NCBI GenBank assembly: GCA_013365325.1
Contig: JABVXV010000087.1
Location: forward strand, 62,001 to 126,000
Reading direction: 5' to 3'
DNA: 64,000 bases
Source of the DNA: Dipetalonema caudispina
Taxonomy: Eukaryota; Nematoda; Chromadorea; Rhabditida; Onchocercidae
The notes beneath the pieces were generated by a model, which saw only the letters and a program-made list of their open reading frames with translations, ran no database searches and had not been told where the DNA came from. Below are positions 50,801 to 62,147 of this stretch, one piece after another. The position numbers were made by a program, and so were the translations under genes. The first letter of the stretch is position 1. Every line of letters begins with the position of its first letter.

Positions 50801-53058
50801 AAGATTTAAAGAAAAGGAGAGTTTCCGAAATAATAACACGAACTTGATCATCAGATCGATCGTACCAATAAATTTTTCCCAGTTCAGTAAGCTCAACAAT
50901 ATCACCAGTGGAAAGCCAATCTCCAGATAATTTACCATTTATAAAACATCTCCTTGAACCACCGATAAGCAATTCTCCGTTTTCAGTAACGTTGAATTTT
51001 GTACCCAGTAATGGTTCACCAATTTCCACACGAGTTTCTCTAAATGCTTAATTTATATCTTCTTAATTATTCTGCCTCTATTTAAACTAATTCATTATCT
51101 TACAAACTTACTTCCAGTCAACTCTATGACAAGAAGCCCAACAGGATACTTCTGTAACTCCATATACATTGTAGAAATTAATGGATTTATGATCAATGTA
51201 ATAACGCTTGATAAAATTTGTTGGGAATGCTTCACCACCCAGAATTATTGTTCGTACGGTTGAATGACCAGCAAAAATCTTTGTTAAAGCATTGTGAGGT
51301 AGAATTTTCAGTTGCGAAGGTGTCATCTGAAATAAAGCTCAACTTTAAGACCACATTATCAAGCGCATGATAGCATTGAAATTCAAATGGCAATTTGAAA
51401 CCGTAACCTTGTATTCAAATAATAGAGATATATCCTAATGATACACTTAGAGCGAGTACTATAACAAAATTAACAAAAATGATAAAAAGAAGGGAATGTA
51501 ATTGAAACAGTTCTCAATTTCTTTCTTTATTAATGACATTGTCAATCAACAAGAGGGATTTGAACAAATTGAATAAATTTCGACTGGCATATGCTTTTCT
51601 TCATTCGCTTTTATTAATAATCTTTTCTATGAATAAAGATTTGGAAATTAAATTTGGAGTTATCATCGAATTCAACATAATTTGCGGATTTCATAACAAT
51701 ATAATATAGAATTCAAAAGCTGACCTGAATAAAGGTTACACCATATTTCAATATTGCATCGGCTAATTTTGATGGTATGGAACGAAACGAATCCGGAACA
51801 ACCAATAGTTTTGCACCATTTACAACAGCTAAAAGAATTTCCACAACAAATGGATCAAATGTTGCTGCCGTAGCGAAAAGAATAACATCGAAAGTTGTGA
51901 TTTGGAATCGACGACTAAAAAAGAAAACGATTTGATTTTATAAACTTCAATGATCTAATGATCATACCAATAAATAACAATTTGTAAACTTTTTAATGCC
52001 GACTATTCTATTTAATTCTTTTACTAGGAGTATTACTATGAACATAAAAGAGAAATTTGCAGATAACAGGAAATAATTGACTTTTTTTGTCCAGAATTTC
52101 ATTTAGAACAACGATTATGTCAGAATTGGCAAGATTGTCCTTTAAATACTTAACAATAGTCGTAATGAAGTAACAAAATTCTTGATGTGATCTGATATCA
52201 CAGATATGATTTGATATCTTTAACAAACAGTAATCGAGAAAGAATAAGAATAGAAAAGAGTTAAGAAATCTGGAATTCTAACCTGAAATCCCAAATATTA
52301 GGCATTATGCAGCTGTACGGAACAAGAACTTCTTTCCTTTCCCCTAATGTACCAGATGTGGTAATCAGATAGCAAAGTCTATCCTTTCCGAATTTATCCA
52401 AACAATAATATCCATTATGGTGAAAATAAATTTGTAGACCATGTATATTAATTGATGACTGATTGTCTTCTGCAGCAATAGTTGAAATGATACAAGATAC
52501 TGTAGCACTACAATAACTGTTGACCGTTTCAATGTTTGTACAACAAACGAAGCAATTCTTTGTTTCCAAAATTCTGAAAACCTAATAAATTAATTTTGAA
52601 GAGAGTTATCAGGTACTAAAAATAATAACCGAAGAAAAAAAGAATCCTTCATTTATTCAATATTTCAATAATATTTGCACATTTTCATTTTTATTTAAAA
52701 GATAATTTATTCCGGAGTTTATTGAAATAAGAGAGAAGTAGTTACATTTTTTTTTTCTCGAACCAAATAAAAAGAAAATATGGGACAAATGAAATACAAG
52801 GATATAGTTCAACATTAAGTTAACAAGATATGCCTAAATAATGGAATGGAAAGATGCAAACCCAAGAATTGTAGAAACGAATGCGGGATGTTTAGGAAGA
52901 GCTATGGCAACGAGACAGTTTTTATAAGAAGCTAATTTTTCTGCAATCAATGACACTCCGTTCATAATATCGGCATGTCCCACTGTTATGCCACATGAAT
53001 TATCCATTTCTTCCACATATATCATGGAAAATGCTTGCGCAATTGGTGCCATTGACAT
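44879..53058 (-). CDS. aasdh: AASDH homologue: adenylation, carrier and PQQ-repeat beta-propeller enzyme
   Basis: Homologue of the beta-alanine-activating enzyme AASDH (ACSF4/U26): ATP-dependent acyl activation and loading onto an attached carrier; the substrate in worms is not known. Exons: 53058-52862, 52573-52283, 51914-51725, 51326-51112, 51039-50838, 50482-50260, 50102-50010, 49591-49273, 49172-49042, 48649-48486, 48107-47991, 46939-46802, 45382-44879; 2784 nt, 927 aa, all phases consistent. Adenylation motifs: TSGTLGERK (about 138-146), LGGEAFP, YGVTE (281-285), STGD (341-344), DDQVR, NGKVDRRKL (439-447). Carrier site: GLDSSHA with Ser489 as the likely phosphopantetheine residue. PQQ-like repeats (LWKI, LGSHSGRFVSL, GCYDGYLYFLD) run from about 555 to the end, finishing IGSRDDRIRCF. 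At 927 aa it is shorter than human AASDH (about 1100 aa). The last exon carries a Ser/Asn/Asp run absent from the family. An acceptor lies 8 bases before the ATG. Confidence 0.87.
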
Positions 53059-53070
53059 TTTTATTCTGTA
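53059..53070 (-). promoter_or_regulatory. Probable trans-splice acceptor of AASDH
   Basis: On the minus strand a T run followed by TACAG ends at 53066, giving a 7-base leader before the ATG at 53058. There is no upstream exon that needs it, so spliced-leader addition is likely. Confidence 0.55.
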
Positions 53071-53597
53071 AAAAAAAATGAAGTGCGTGAAGAAAACTTA
53101 AAGGACAACTACGGACAATGTCTCATCTGCAAGATGACCATACACTTCCAATATTTATAGGATGTGAAACAGAAGAAGTTCGCGCTATGCGTTATACTTG
53201 ACCGCATTGCATTAAATGAGGGTTTGATATTACAATGATCTGCCAATCAGGGATATACGTTTGCTCGTATTATCAAATTCAGGTTTACGTACGTAAAAAC
53301 AGGAAAACATTCCAGCTGGAAGGTTTAGAAAATTGTAATGTGACCACTTTATTCAAAATCATTAAACAGAAATTGAAATACATGACAAAGTGACATTGCA
53401 TGCTCAAAGCAGATCCCCCGTACCATTTTATTCCAAATTTTGCAAGTAAGAGAAAACTTATATTAACAAAGATTACGAATATAAGCTTTGAACATGAAAC
53501 ACTTCTAACAAAATACAATTACCTGATCCAACAAAAAGTACAATAACTTGAAAACATGTAACGTAATTCGATGAAGATAAGGCGCCAAAATGACACA
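53071..53597. other. ADAT3/AASDH intercistronic region
   Basis: About 530 bp between two minus-strand genes. It contains the ADAT3 poly(A) signal (53432-53427) and the AASDH leader acceptor. A 27-aa plus-strand ORF (starting MSHLQDDHTLPIF, near 53122-53205) was noted but has no support. Confidence 0.5.
53427..53432 (-). terminator. Poly(A) signal of ADAT3
   Basis: AATAAA on the minus strand about 165 bases after the ADAT3 stop codon and about 370 bases before the AASDH start. Confidence 0.55.
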
Positions 53598-55986
53598 TCA
53601 TATTAATTCATCTATCCGAAAGACTGCATAGTGATGATTCAGTGATTTCTCTTCCTGGATTCTCCAACATGATTCATATACTCCACTCGAAGGGGTACGT
53701 TTTCCGTAAAATACTCGTCCAACACGAAAATGTACCAAAGCCATGGCACACATTGCACACGGCTCATCCGTCAGGTAAACATCATATCCTGTCCCAAGAT
53801 ATTGCAGTATGTCACCTGAAATGACTTGTTACTGCTCATCTTTACAAAAAAAAAAAGAAAGTCCTTCATGAGTGGTGCTAACCGCAACGAAATCTTTCAA
53901 AAATCACATCAAATAATGTGATTTGACAGGCGCAGCAAAAAAAGACGTCTTTACTTATGTTAAGATTTAACGTAAGAAATTTACTTTGCTTGTTGGTACG
54001 ATGCCTTTCGCAAAGGTCTGAAACTGCAGCCATAACTGCATGTCCAAGAGGAATATTTCGGTTACCACTTTTTGCGACAACTTCACCTTTTAAATCCACA
54101 ATGACACACCCTGAACCACCGTTACTAATCTGGAAAAAGTTTTTCCAGTTAATGAAAGAAAGTTCAATAGCTCTAAAAACAAATAGTTTTAAAGAGCAAT
54201 GAATAATACTTCAACTACTACTATTCTAAATAACTCACAGTAGACAAAAAATATACAATCAGTAATCGAAAATCGGCAGCACGTCGTATTTCTTTTGAAA
54301 AAAACTGGACCTAAGCTGATTAATTTTACATCACAAGTAAGGATATTAAATGCAGAGTACATTCCAAAGTTACTTAACTACCATTCAACTATAAATTAGG
54401 CATCATTAAGCACAATATCTACATAATTTATTCATCAAACCGTTTCAATAAATTTTATTGCTAATTAGGCTCTTAATAGCCCGTCTTAATAAATTTGATT
54501 GCTAATTAGGCTCTTAATAGCTAACTATCACAAATCTAAATCCTAAAATAAATAGGTATATCTCAACCTTTTCCGATTCCAAATAGAAGTCAATAATCTT
54601 TTGGTATTCATCAGCTGTGAAAAAATCCCCATTCAACAGTGCTTCATATTGTTTGTTTGGATGAAAAGCTGTAGGCCAGTATTGTTTGGCCCATAGAAAT
54701 TGTCGCCTTGTCACTGGCTTACATAAAGGAACTTTCACTTTTAAGACAGAAATATCTGAAAGCGTAGTCTGAAGTTTCTGCATAAATTCCTGAAAAATGG
54801 ACAGGACTATTCATAATCCCCAAAAATAAACAAGACCCAAGGTCGTCTTTTTCAAAGCCGATAAAAACAAATGTGTGGTCAGATTAAACAGCTTCTGTAC
54901 AAAACACATAGTCATATACAGATCTTTACCTCGCTCTTTTTCTTAAGTCCTATTTAAAAAAATAAAACTTCAAATGACTAATTTTAAATGAAGTAAGTAT
55001 TTTAATAACTTCAAATGGTAAACACGACTTCAAATCTTTCTTAAAAACGCATGACAATACAGGTTCCAAGCGTCATCGCCTCTATAACTTGCTTAAAGCT
55101 TAACCACAACTAGATAAATCCTGATTAAACAAATATTTCTCATATAAATGAAAACCACTGCGTTCAACAACACTGAATCTAAATAAAAGGAAATTACCTG
55201 TGGTAGAGGACCACTTGCTGGCTGGATTAGAATTAGTCCATTTTTGATACGCTTTAAATGATTCGCTTCTAACGGCATATTAGGTAAAATTTCTAACAGC
55301 AATCCGATCTTGCACTTATCTTTCACATTTACTGCGTAATATTCGATCAGCGGCAATTCATCGCACACTATTTCTTTCCGAAGCACTGGTGTAATGGTAA
55401 ACCTCAAATATTACGATATATCATACATAAAAGCTAAATTATATATTATATATAATGTAAGTAAAGTAAAAAGAACTGGAAAGAAGAAGCAAATATCTTA
55501 TCAATTCAAGCAAATAAATGTAAGAAATCTTTAATTTTAGTAGAAGAAATGTTACTTTAGAACTTTCCTTTATACGGTTTAAAACTGCTTCAAAGAGCTA
55601 CAGGGAAATTGAAGAGTTGTGCAAATTTACTTTATTTACTTTATGTAATTTAATAGAGTTAAATCCAAAAAATCTTATAGATAACTTTTACGTTGAAAGA
55701 CTTACTCATTATTAGCAATAAAACAGAATTTCGGAATTTAGGAAGGATTCCAGGATCTCTTTTTCCGAAATACCTCAAAATTACACTTAATTTGGAACGA
55801 AATTTTAATAAATTTAAGAAAAGATCAAGTAACTATCAAAGAATTCAATAACAAGAGTTTGGGGATTAGATCTTTACAGTAAAAATCAACTGACCTTCTT
55901 CCTTTCACTTTCTTCCTAGTACATTCTTGCTCATCAGCCATAGTCCAGCAACCAGAACAACCTGGCTCTCCTTCTGTAGATATCAT
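53598..55986 (-). CDS. adat-3: ADAT3 (Tad3), regulatory subunit of tRNA A34 deaminase
   Basis: Forms a heterodimer with ADAT2 that converts adenosine 34 of several tRNAs to inosine. Exons: 55986-55895, 55402-55198, 54789-54568, 54129-53985, 53815-53598; 882 nt, 293 aa, phases consistent. N-terminal region: PLIEYYAVNVKDK and LEANHLKRIK. Middle: WPTAFHPNKQYEALLNG, typical of the family. Deaminase domain: zinc ligand H203 in HAVM, where Val205 replaces the catalytic Glu of active deaminases, and PCAMC with C241 and C244, followed by ALVHFRVGRVFYG. The missing Glu is the normal mark of the ADAT3 subunit, not damage, and separates it from ADAT2. The C-terminus LNHHYAVFR matches the family. An acceptor CAG ends 14 bases before the ATG. 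It lies upstream of AASDH on the same strand. Confidence 0.92.
54440..54521. repeat. Tandem duplication, two 41-bp units, in an ADAT3 intron
   Basis: Units 54440-54480 and 54481-54521 differ at three positions. They lie between ADAT3 exons 3 and 4, close to the donor of exon 3 (54568). Confidence 0.9.
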
Positions 55987-56002
55987 TTTAACAGTAAAAT
56001 CT
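55987..56002 (-). promoter_or_regulatory. Probable trans-splice acceptor of ADAT3
   Basis: TATTTTCAG on the minus strand ends at 56001, giving a 14-base leader before the ATG at 55986. A cis-spliced 5' UTR exon cannot be excluded. Confidence 0.5.
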
Positions 56003-58536
56003 GAAAATACAAATTCAAAGTTGAATTCTTACTAAAAATTTAAATCCAGTATTGAATTTCAATATGTAAAAATTACAGTTTAATGTGATCGATGCATCTT
56101 CAAACAAAACAAAAAAAAAGAGAGGAATTAAAAGTCTCCCCAACTGTCCAAACAAGTACATTTCAGAAATATCACACAAAATTCTAAAGTACAATTTCCA
56201 AATCTCAACTTCGAAATTTAACGCAGCAAGCATTTGCAAACTACTACATCTCACTAATACATTATGATTAAACTTTTGCAGATAGGTTTATTTATAGCTC
56301 AATAAAAGAAACGTAAGCTAAAGAGAGAAACGGCAAAGAGATGGAAGATAACGTAAAAACGTCATAATTATTGAATAGACGTCATGGTAAAAGTTATCAG
56401 GATTGAATAGATGCAATTTCAAAAGTCTTTAAATTTTACAACTTTAAAATTTTTAAACGAAAAAAAAAATTTCCAAGAAATTTGAAAAATTGATTACTGC
56501 TATCGAACTAATCGAGTGAACATACTGATTGGAAATTCATGTCTCTTCTTCCCTTCATAATTTTTTGTGGATAAAATTTAATTTAATTCCCCTAAAATAA
56601 ATTACTATCTCGAGTGGAGAGACTAAAGGCTACGTTTTCTAATTTGATTTCAGATTTTAGAACAGTTTGAAATTGTTTACTGCTATCAAACAAAATTTTG
56701 AACATTTTTTCAATAATAATGATAAGTAAATTGCCTTAGAAGCCTAATAATGGAAAGTTTAAAAAATAAAATTTAAATCTCTTTTCAAAAAATTATTGGC
56801 TAGAATAAAATAAAATAAAAAAAAAGAAAAAAAAAACTCCTAGTCTTGAAACAATACAAATATGCATTCTTTAAAATAAAACTTAAACTTTTGTGAAAAG
56901 AATTGAAATGCATAATAAAGTCTACACTTTAACCCTTAACTCCACTCCATCTATCTCCTCCTTTAATTTTTGTTATATAACGATCAATTCAGAGACATTT
57001 GAAATTTATTGTTGAAAGTCTCAAAAGCGCCATCAGTCCAACATATTTGGTGGTTATATTTGCTTCATCATAATTACATCAAGAGTAGCAAATAACAATC
57101 ATCACATGGCACCGAACTCACAACACTCAATTGGCATAATTTATACAACCCACTTCACCACTAACAAGACAACCCATTTCAATCATATAATTAACTTTAC
57201 CATCACTTCAATATTTAAATTTAGAATAAATATTCCAAGTAAATGAACATGGGAGAAAATTACTGAAAAATTCTAATAATATGCTACTACGAAGAATCAA
57301 AGATTCTCGTCTGAATCTGTTCCCCTAAACCACGTATTAAAAGTAATGTAAGCATAAGAAAATTGACCACTGATCGATATTTTAATAATAATAATAAAAC
57401 CAGAAATTACTTTAAAATATCAATCTCTCTACGCTTAGCCCTCAAGCCCATTTTCCTTCCATAGAACAACAGCAAGTTAATGTCTATTTTGAAAATTGAT
57501 CTTGTTACAAGTCAGTCGAACTTTAAATTCTTCGTCGAAATGTCAACAAAAAACGAGGAAAAAAGCGGATAATTTGTTTCATCAATATACATACTTCAAA
57601 CCCATGCACTCTAAATAATCTTTTATCCGGCAACTACAAATAAATAAGAATTAATCCTTATCCTTTCCTATATACATATCGATATAGCAACATTTTTGCA
57701 CATATATTCCTTCAACAAAAAATAATTAGTGAAGAGAGAACATAAATTGGAACTAACAGAATGTATCACATACTTTCTCGATATTCACAAACAAGAGCGA
57801 GTAATGAAAGCATTCAAAGATAACAAAATATCGATATAAAAATGACCCATAATTCAAGATTGCATCAAAATAAAGTTAAAAAATTGGAATGTTCAGGACA
57901 GTGAACTACAAGATAGTCCAGGATCTAATGAAATGTAGCACCAATCTGACCAACAAAGGAACAGCAAATAATGAAGTGCTTCGTATTACTCTGAATAGTA
58001 ATGAATAATATTATTGTTCTTTCTAATAAACAAGTATTGAAATAAAGTAAATGAAAACTATTCATTTTTGCAATCTTAAACCGATGAAACTGGCAATCTC
58101 ATTGATACAGAAATATGGCACTAAAGAATTAGCGGTTGTATGGTAAAGCGATTAAATATCGGTAGCATAATAGCAATAGAACAATATCTGAAGCACCAAA
58201 GAACATTTACTAGATGATATGCACCGTACAAAAACTTTTCTAGAAACTGACCGAAACTGAACGGATAGAATTCGAAAAGCGAACCACCTTAACGTTTTCT
58301 TCAGTCCTTTTATAGTATATTATAAATCTAGGAACATTTAAAATTGAATATGTAGAAAATCAATTCTTACTATCAGAATATATTATGCTAAGACGTGTTT
58401 TTTGTTAAAGGTAGAAGATAAATGGATATAGATGGAACAAGAGTCCTTAACATACTCTTCCATTAAGATATTCGAGGGAAACCGTGTAGTAGGAGATCCG
58501 ACCGTTATATTGCCTATGATCCATCCAATAATTTCT
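56003..58536. other. ORC4/ADAT3 intergenic region
   Basis: About 2.5 kb of AT-rich sequence between the ORC4 stop and the ADAT3 leader. No conserved gene, RNA or mobile element was recognised on either strand. It should hold the ORC4 3' UTR and any separate ADAT3 promoter. Confidence 0.5.
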
Positions 58537-61500
58537 TTATCTTTCAAGATCATCTATCCAATGCACTAAAGCCGTGGGAAGAGGTGCAAATTCTTTCACA
58601 CAATTCAACACCAAATCGATATCTACCTGCAAAAAAGTGTCTTTTACGGAAAAAATTAGTTAATCAAATTCGCTTTTCAAATTTATTACTCAAATTTCAA
58701 TAAATCATGCTAATAGGCTCCAAATATTTGAAACTACAGTTGCACACGATACTAAAAAATTTTGATAACATAATCGATCTTAATATAGTATCATAACACT
58801 TTGCCGTGTAAATAATATTCTTGACAGTACATAACTTTTTAGCTGCTTATAGAAGAAATGATTACCTGCAAAGATGTTCGCTTGAACAATAACTGCCCGC
58901 ACTGCTCTCTCTCTTCCAACACTGTCAGACTGCACAATGTATCCAATTCTTTCAACAGTATCAAATCATCCTTTACATTCAATGTTGGCAGATATTTGTT
59001 GACCAATTTACGGTAACCTAGAATGAACTCAAATGAAATTGAGCTACTTTTAAAAAGAAAATAAAAGGGATAAAATCAGATTCATCCTTGAGGATGTCCA
59101 CAGTTGCCAAAGCGAGCTATATTTAATTAGAATTTTGATGTTCTTATTTTGGGATAAGCTTCTCCACTCATGATCTAGTGAATTCGTTAGAGACACAATT
59201 TTGTAGGAAACCATTTAGTGAACGTGTTTTCTCTTGCGTACTATGCTCAAAAAGGTATCGATATCTACCTGATTTCGAAGACGAAATTATAAAAACATAA
59301 AATTGAAGATGAAAATATAAAAAAGTGCAAAAAAAAGTTGAAGCTGGAATTTAGTAAAGTCAGTAACCCAAGTTAAACTGAGATCGTCTAAAAACTAAAG
59401 CAATTCTTAGCAAACAATATTGTTCTAAGCATTATGAACCTAGGATAATTTCACGAAATGTGAAATCCTGCCGTTGTTGATAACGCACCAAACGAACACA
59501 GCATAGTAAAAGACACAACTGTCGCAATGTCAAACCTGAAGCAATATAGAAAGTTAGTAGAATATATGAAAGAAGTTTCACCAACTAGGATTACAACAGT
59601 CGGTACTAAATGATTAACTATATCGTCTAAGGATATTAAGCATCTTTCAGAATTTGGGAAGTTTCCGGTACCTGTCATGCAAAGTAATATATCCATGGCA
59701 AATGGCCACAACCATAGTTTGAATATTTACGGTAAATTTTCAAAAAAATAAGGAGGAGTAAACTTAAAGCAGTGATAAGTTTTGAGAAAACTTATCCGGA
59801 AATAATGATTTTAGCTACTTGAGCGGTTCATTTCCAAACATTAAATGTATAAAACATACTGATATATTGATAGAAAGAGCAAAGCCAGCTAAGAAAATGT
59901 TTCATACTCATAAAGTAAAGAAAATTTGAATTTGTCGATAATTTAACAGCTCTCACTTAAAATGATCGATTTCATCGTGTCTTCATTAGCAATAACAGCA
60001 TTTTTTGCTTCAATAAATATTCGCGAAGCGTGAGGACTTGCTAGACTTTCGATGTGCTCCGCATCCATAAAACACAGAAATGTTGCTGTGATCTGTTTTA
60101 GAATACAGTAACTTCGTGTTTCATCGTATATTTCGCGCAATTTACGCTTTACACACTCATCGGCAATGAATGTCTGCAATCATTATTTCATACAAAATTA
60201 TCGACTCCCGAAATCGGTAAAGCAATTTTGCAATAAGTTCTCTTAACTCTCTTCTGTGATTTCAGCAGTTAACAGAGCGAATAACATCATAATCTCTCCT
60301 GTTTTCAACTCCCATACTCGACTTTTAAATTGCTACTTTGAAGTTGCCGAATGATCGAAATTGTTCACATATTTTGAAAGTGCTCATTTCACAATCTTTT
60401 GAAGCCGCAGGTTTATTCCATAATATTGAAACGTTTTTTCTGTTTCCCTTCCAGTGGATAAGACAAACATAATGACTGTAAAATAACGCTCTTATAACTC
60501 AAACTGGATAAGTTAATACTTACCTTGATAAGACCATTATTCTGCTCGTATTCTTTCACGTTGGTATGCAAAAATGTTGCAAATGCCTTTGAGAAATCAT
60601 CAAACGATATAGATGACTGAGCAAACGATATAAACGCATTGGAAAGACGTGAACGTACGCGTTTCTCAAGCAGTTCGGTACAGTCCTAAAATTTAACTCA
60701 TTCATATCTTTCCAGACTGTTTGTAAATTTCATATGATTTCTTAAAAAAAAGGATTGAAACAATTACGATCCTCAAATCAATGCGCAAAAATTGTTTTAG
60801 AATGTTTTATGATGACTTTACGTAATTGTCTTGTGACTGAAAACTTTAACAGGAAAAACTGACAAATCTATTCGATGTGTTCGAACTTACTACACCTGTA
60901 AAGCTTACCTGACGAGAGCTAACACAGAGCACAAAGACAGATCCAGAACGTGATGCATTCAGAAGCGTGTAAAGAAGAGTTTGTCGACCTCGTGTTACAA
61001 ACTGGTCAAAGTTGAACACGATAACAAACTGTAGTTGTTCCTATATTAAAAAATAAAATAAAATATTTCAACTAGTCAATGCATGCTCTCTCCTATGCCA
61101 CAACCAAGATAAGTTCTTTGATAGTAAAAACATAGAATAGCGTCACAAAAATCGTAATGCCAGAAGCACTGCGCGTGATCAACGAAATATGTGGAAATGT
61201 ATATTATTCACAACGATCTTCTTTAATGAAACTTGGAAAAAGAAAATTATTTTGATTAAAAAATCGAAAAACTATACCGAATTGGATTCAGATGTGTCGA
61301 ATATTTTTAGTGCATCATTATCACTTGTTAGAATTAATCCATCAATGAAAATTACTTCCATATCATCCGCATAAGCCATCACAACCTGATAAAAAGGTAA
61401 GCGAGCTGGAAGAAAAAAAATGATGTGTTCAGAGAATTATTTCTTCTTTGCTCATTTGTGATGGAGAAAACATCATTTTATCTCTTTTCCTCCTTGAAGA

Positions 61501-62147
61501 AGCAAACCCATTGCATGTAATCGAGATTTTTCAAAGAAAAAGAGAAAAAATATAGGGAAAGATAAAATTTTTCGACAAATTTCTGAAATTACTACCCTCA
61601 AAATAACTCTAAAATCCTATCGACAAAGTCAAAAAATTAGTAATGAACAACAACAAACCTTTGATATAATTGAACGTTTACCAGATGATTTGGGTCCGAT
61701 AACAACTGCCGAACCACCTTCTCCGCTTTTTACGAAACGTTTTATGATCTCATGCAATTTACTAAAAAAGGAAAAGTTGTCAGGAATCGAAAACCACATT
61801 TACACAGAAAGATTTCAGTGACTGAGAGATTTTTTCTGAAGCGAATATTTCTTTCGGAAGTAGGATAAGATACCTTCAACCAGACTATAACAAAAAAAAA
61901 GAAAGTTAGTTGAAATGTTCTGCCTGCAAAAACTGCTAAACATCCCCACGGAGCTTCAGGAAAATTGAAAACGGATAGAAATGACCAGTAAACAGAGTAA
62001 TTTTTGAAAAGAATTTCAAGCTTGCTAATAGAAAGATGAATTTTAACAATAACTCTTCGATGTACGATACCTGATGCATTGATCCAAACCAGTAAATTTG
62101 TCATCAAGCTCGGCAAGCAAACAGTTAAACACTGAATCAACGACCAT
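58537..62147 (-). CDS. orc-4: ORC4, origin recognition complex subunit 4
   Basis: AAA+ subunit of the origin recognition complex, which loads MCM helicase at replication origins. Exons: 62147-62071, 61761-61659, 61385-61278, 61040-60909, 60685-60524, 60173-59957, 59535-59440, 59017-58866, 58626-58537; 1137 nt, 378 aa, all phases consistent; human ORC4 is 436 aa. Family matches: LHEIIKRF before the P-loop; IDGLILTSDNDALKIF; RQTLLYTLLNASRS; DCTELLEKRVRSRLS; the winged-helix segment LTLRQLCLLLCCVRL with FTFREIILGYRKLV; and the C-terminal LPTALVHWIDDLE. The Walker A segment reads GPKSSGKRS (48-56), with Arg where Thr or Ser is usual after the Lys. Walker B reads VIVFNFDQF (D108, Q109), with Gln in place of Glu. 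Both suggest weak or absent ATP hydrolysis. The start is the only ATG of the first exon. Confidence 0.9.

Noticed and set aside
53122..53205. 27-aa plus-strand ORF opposite the ADAT3/AASDH spacer
   Set aside because: Short, without a leader acceptor or continuation, and running into antisense of ADAT3.
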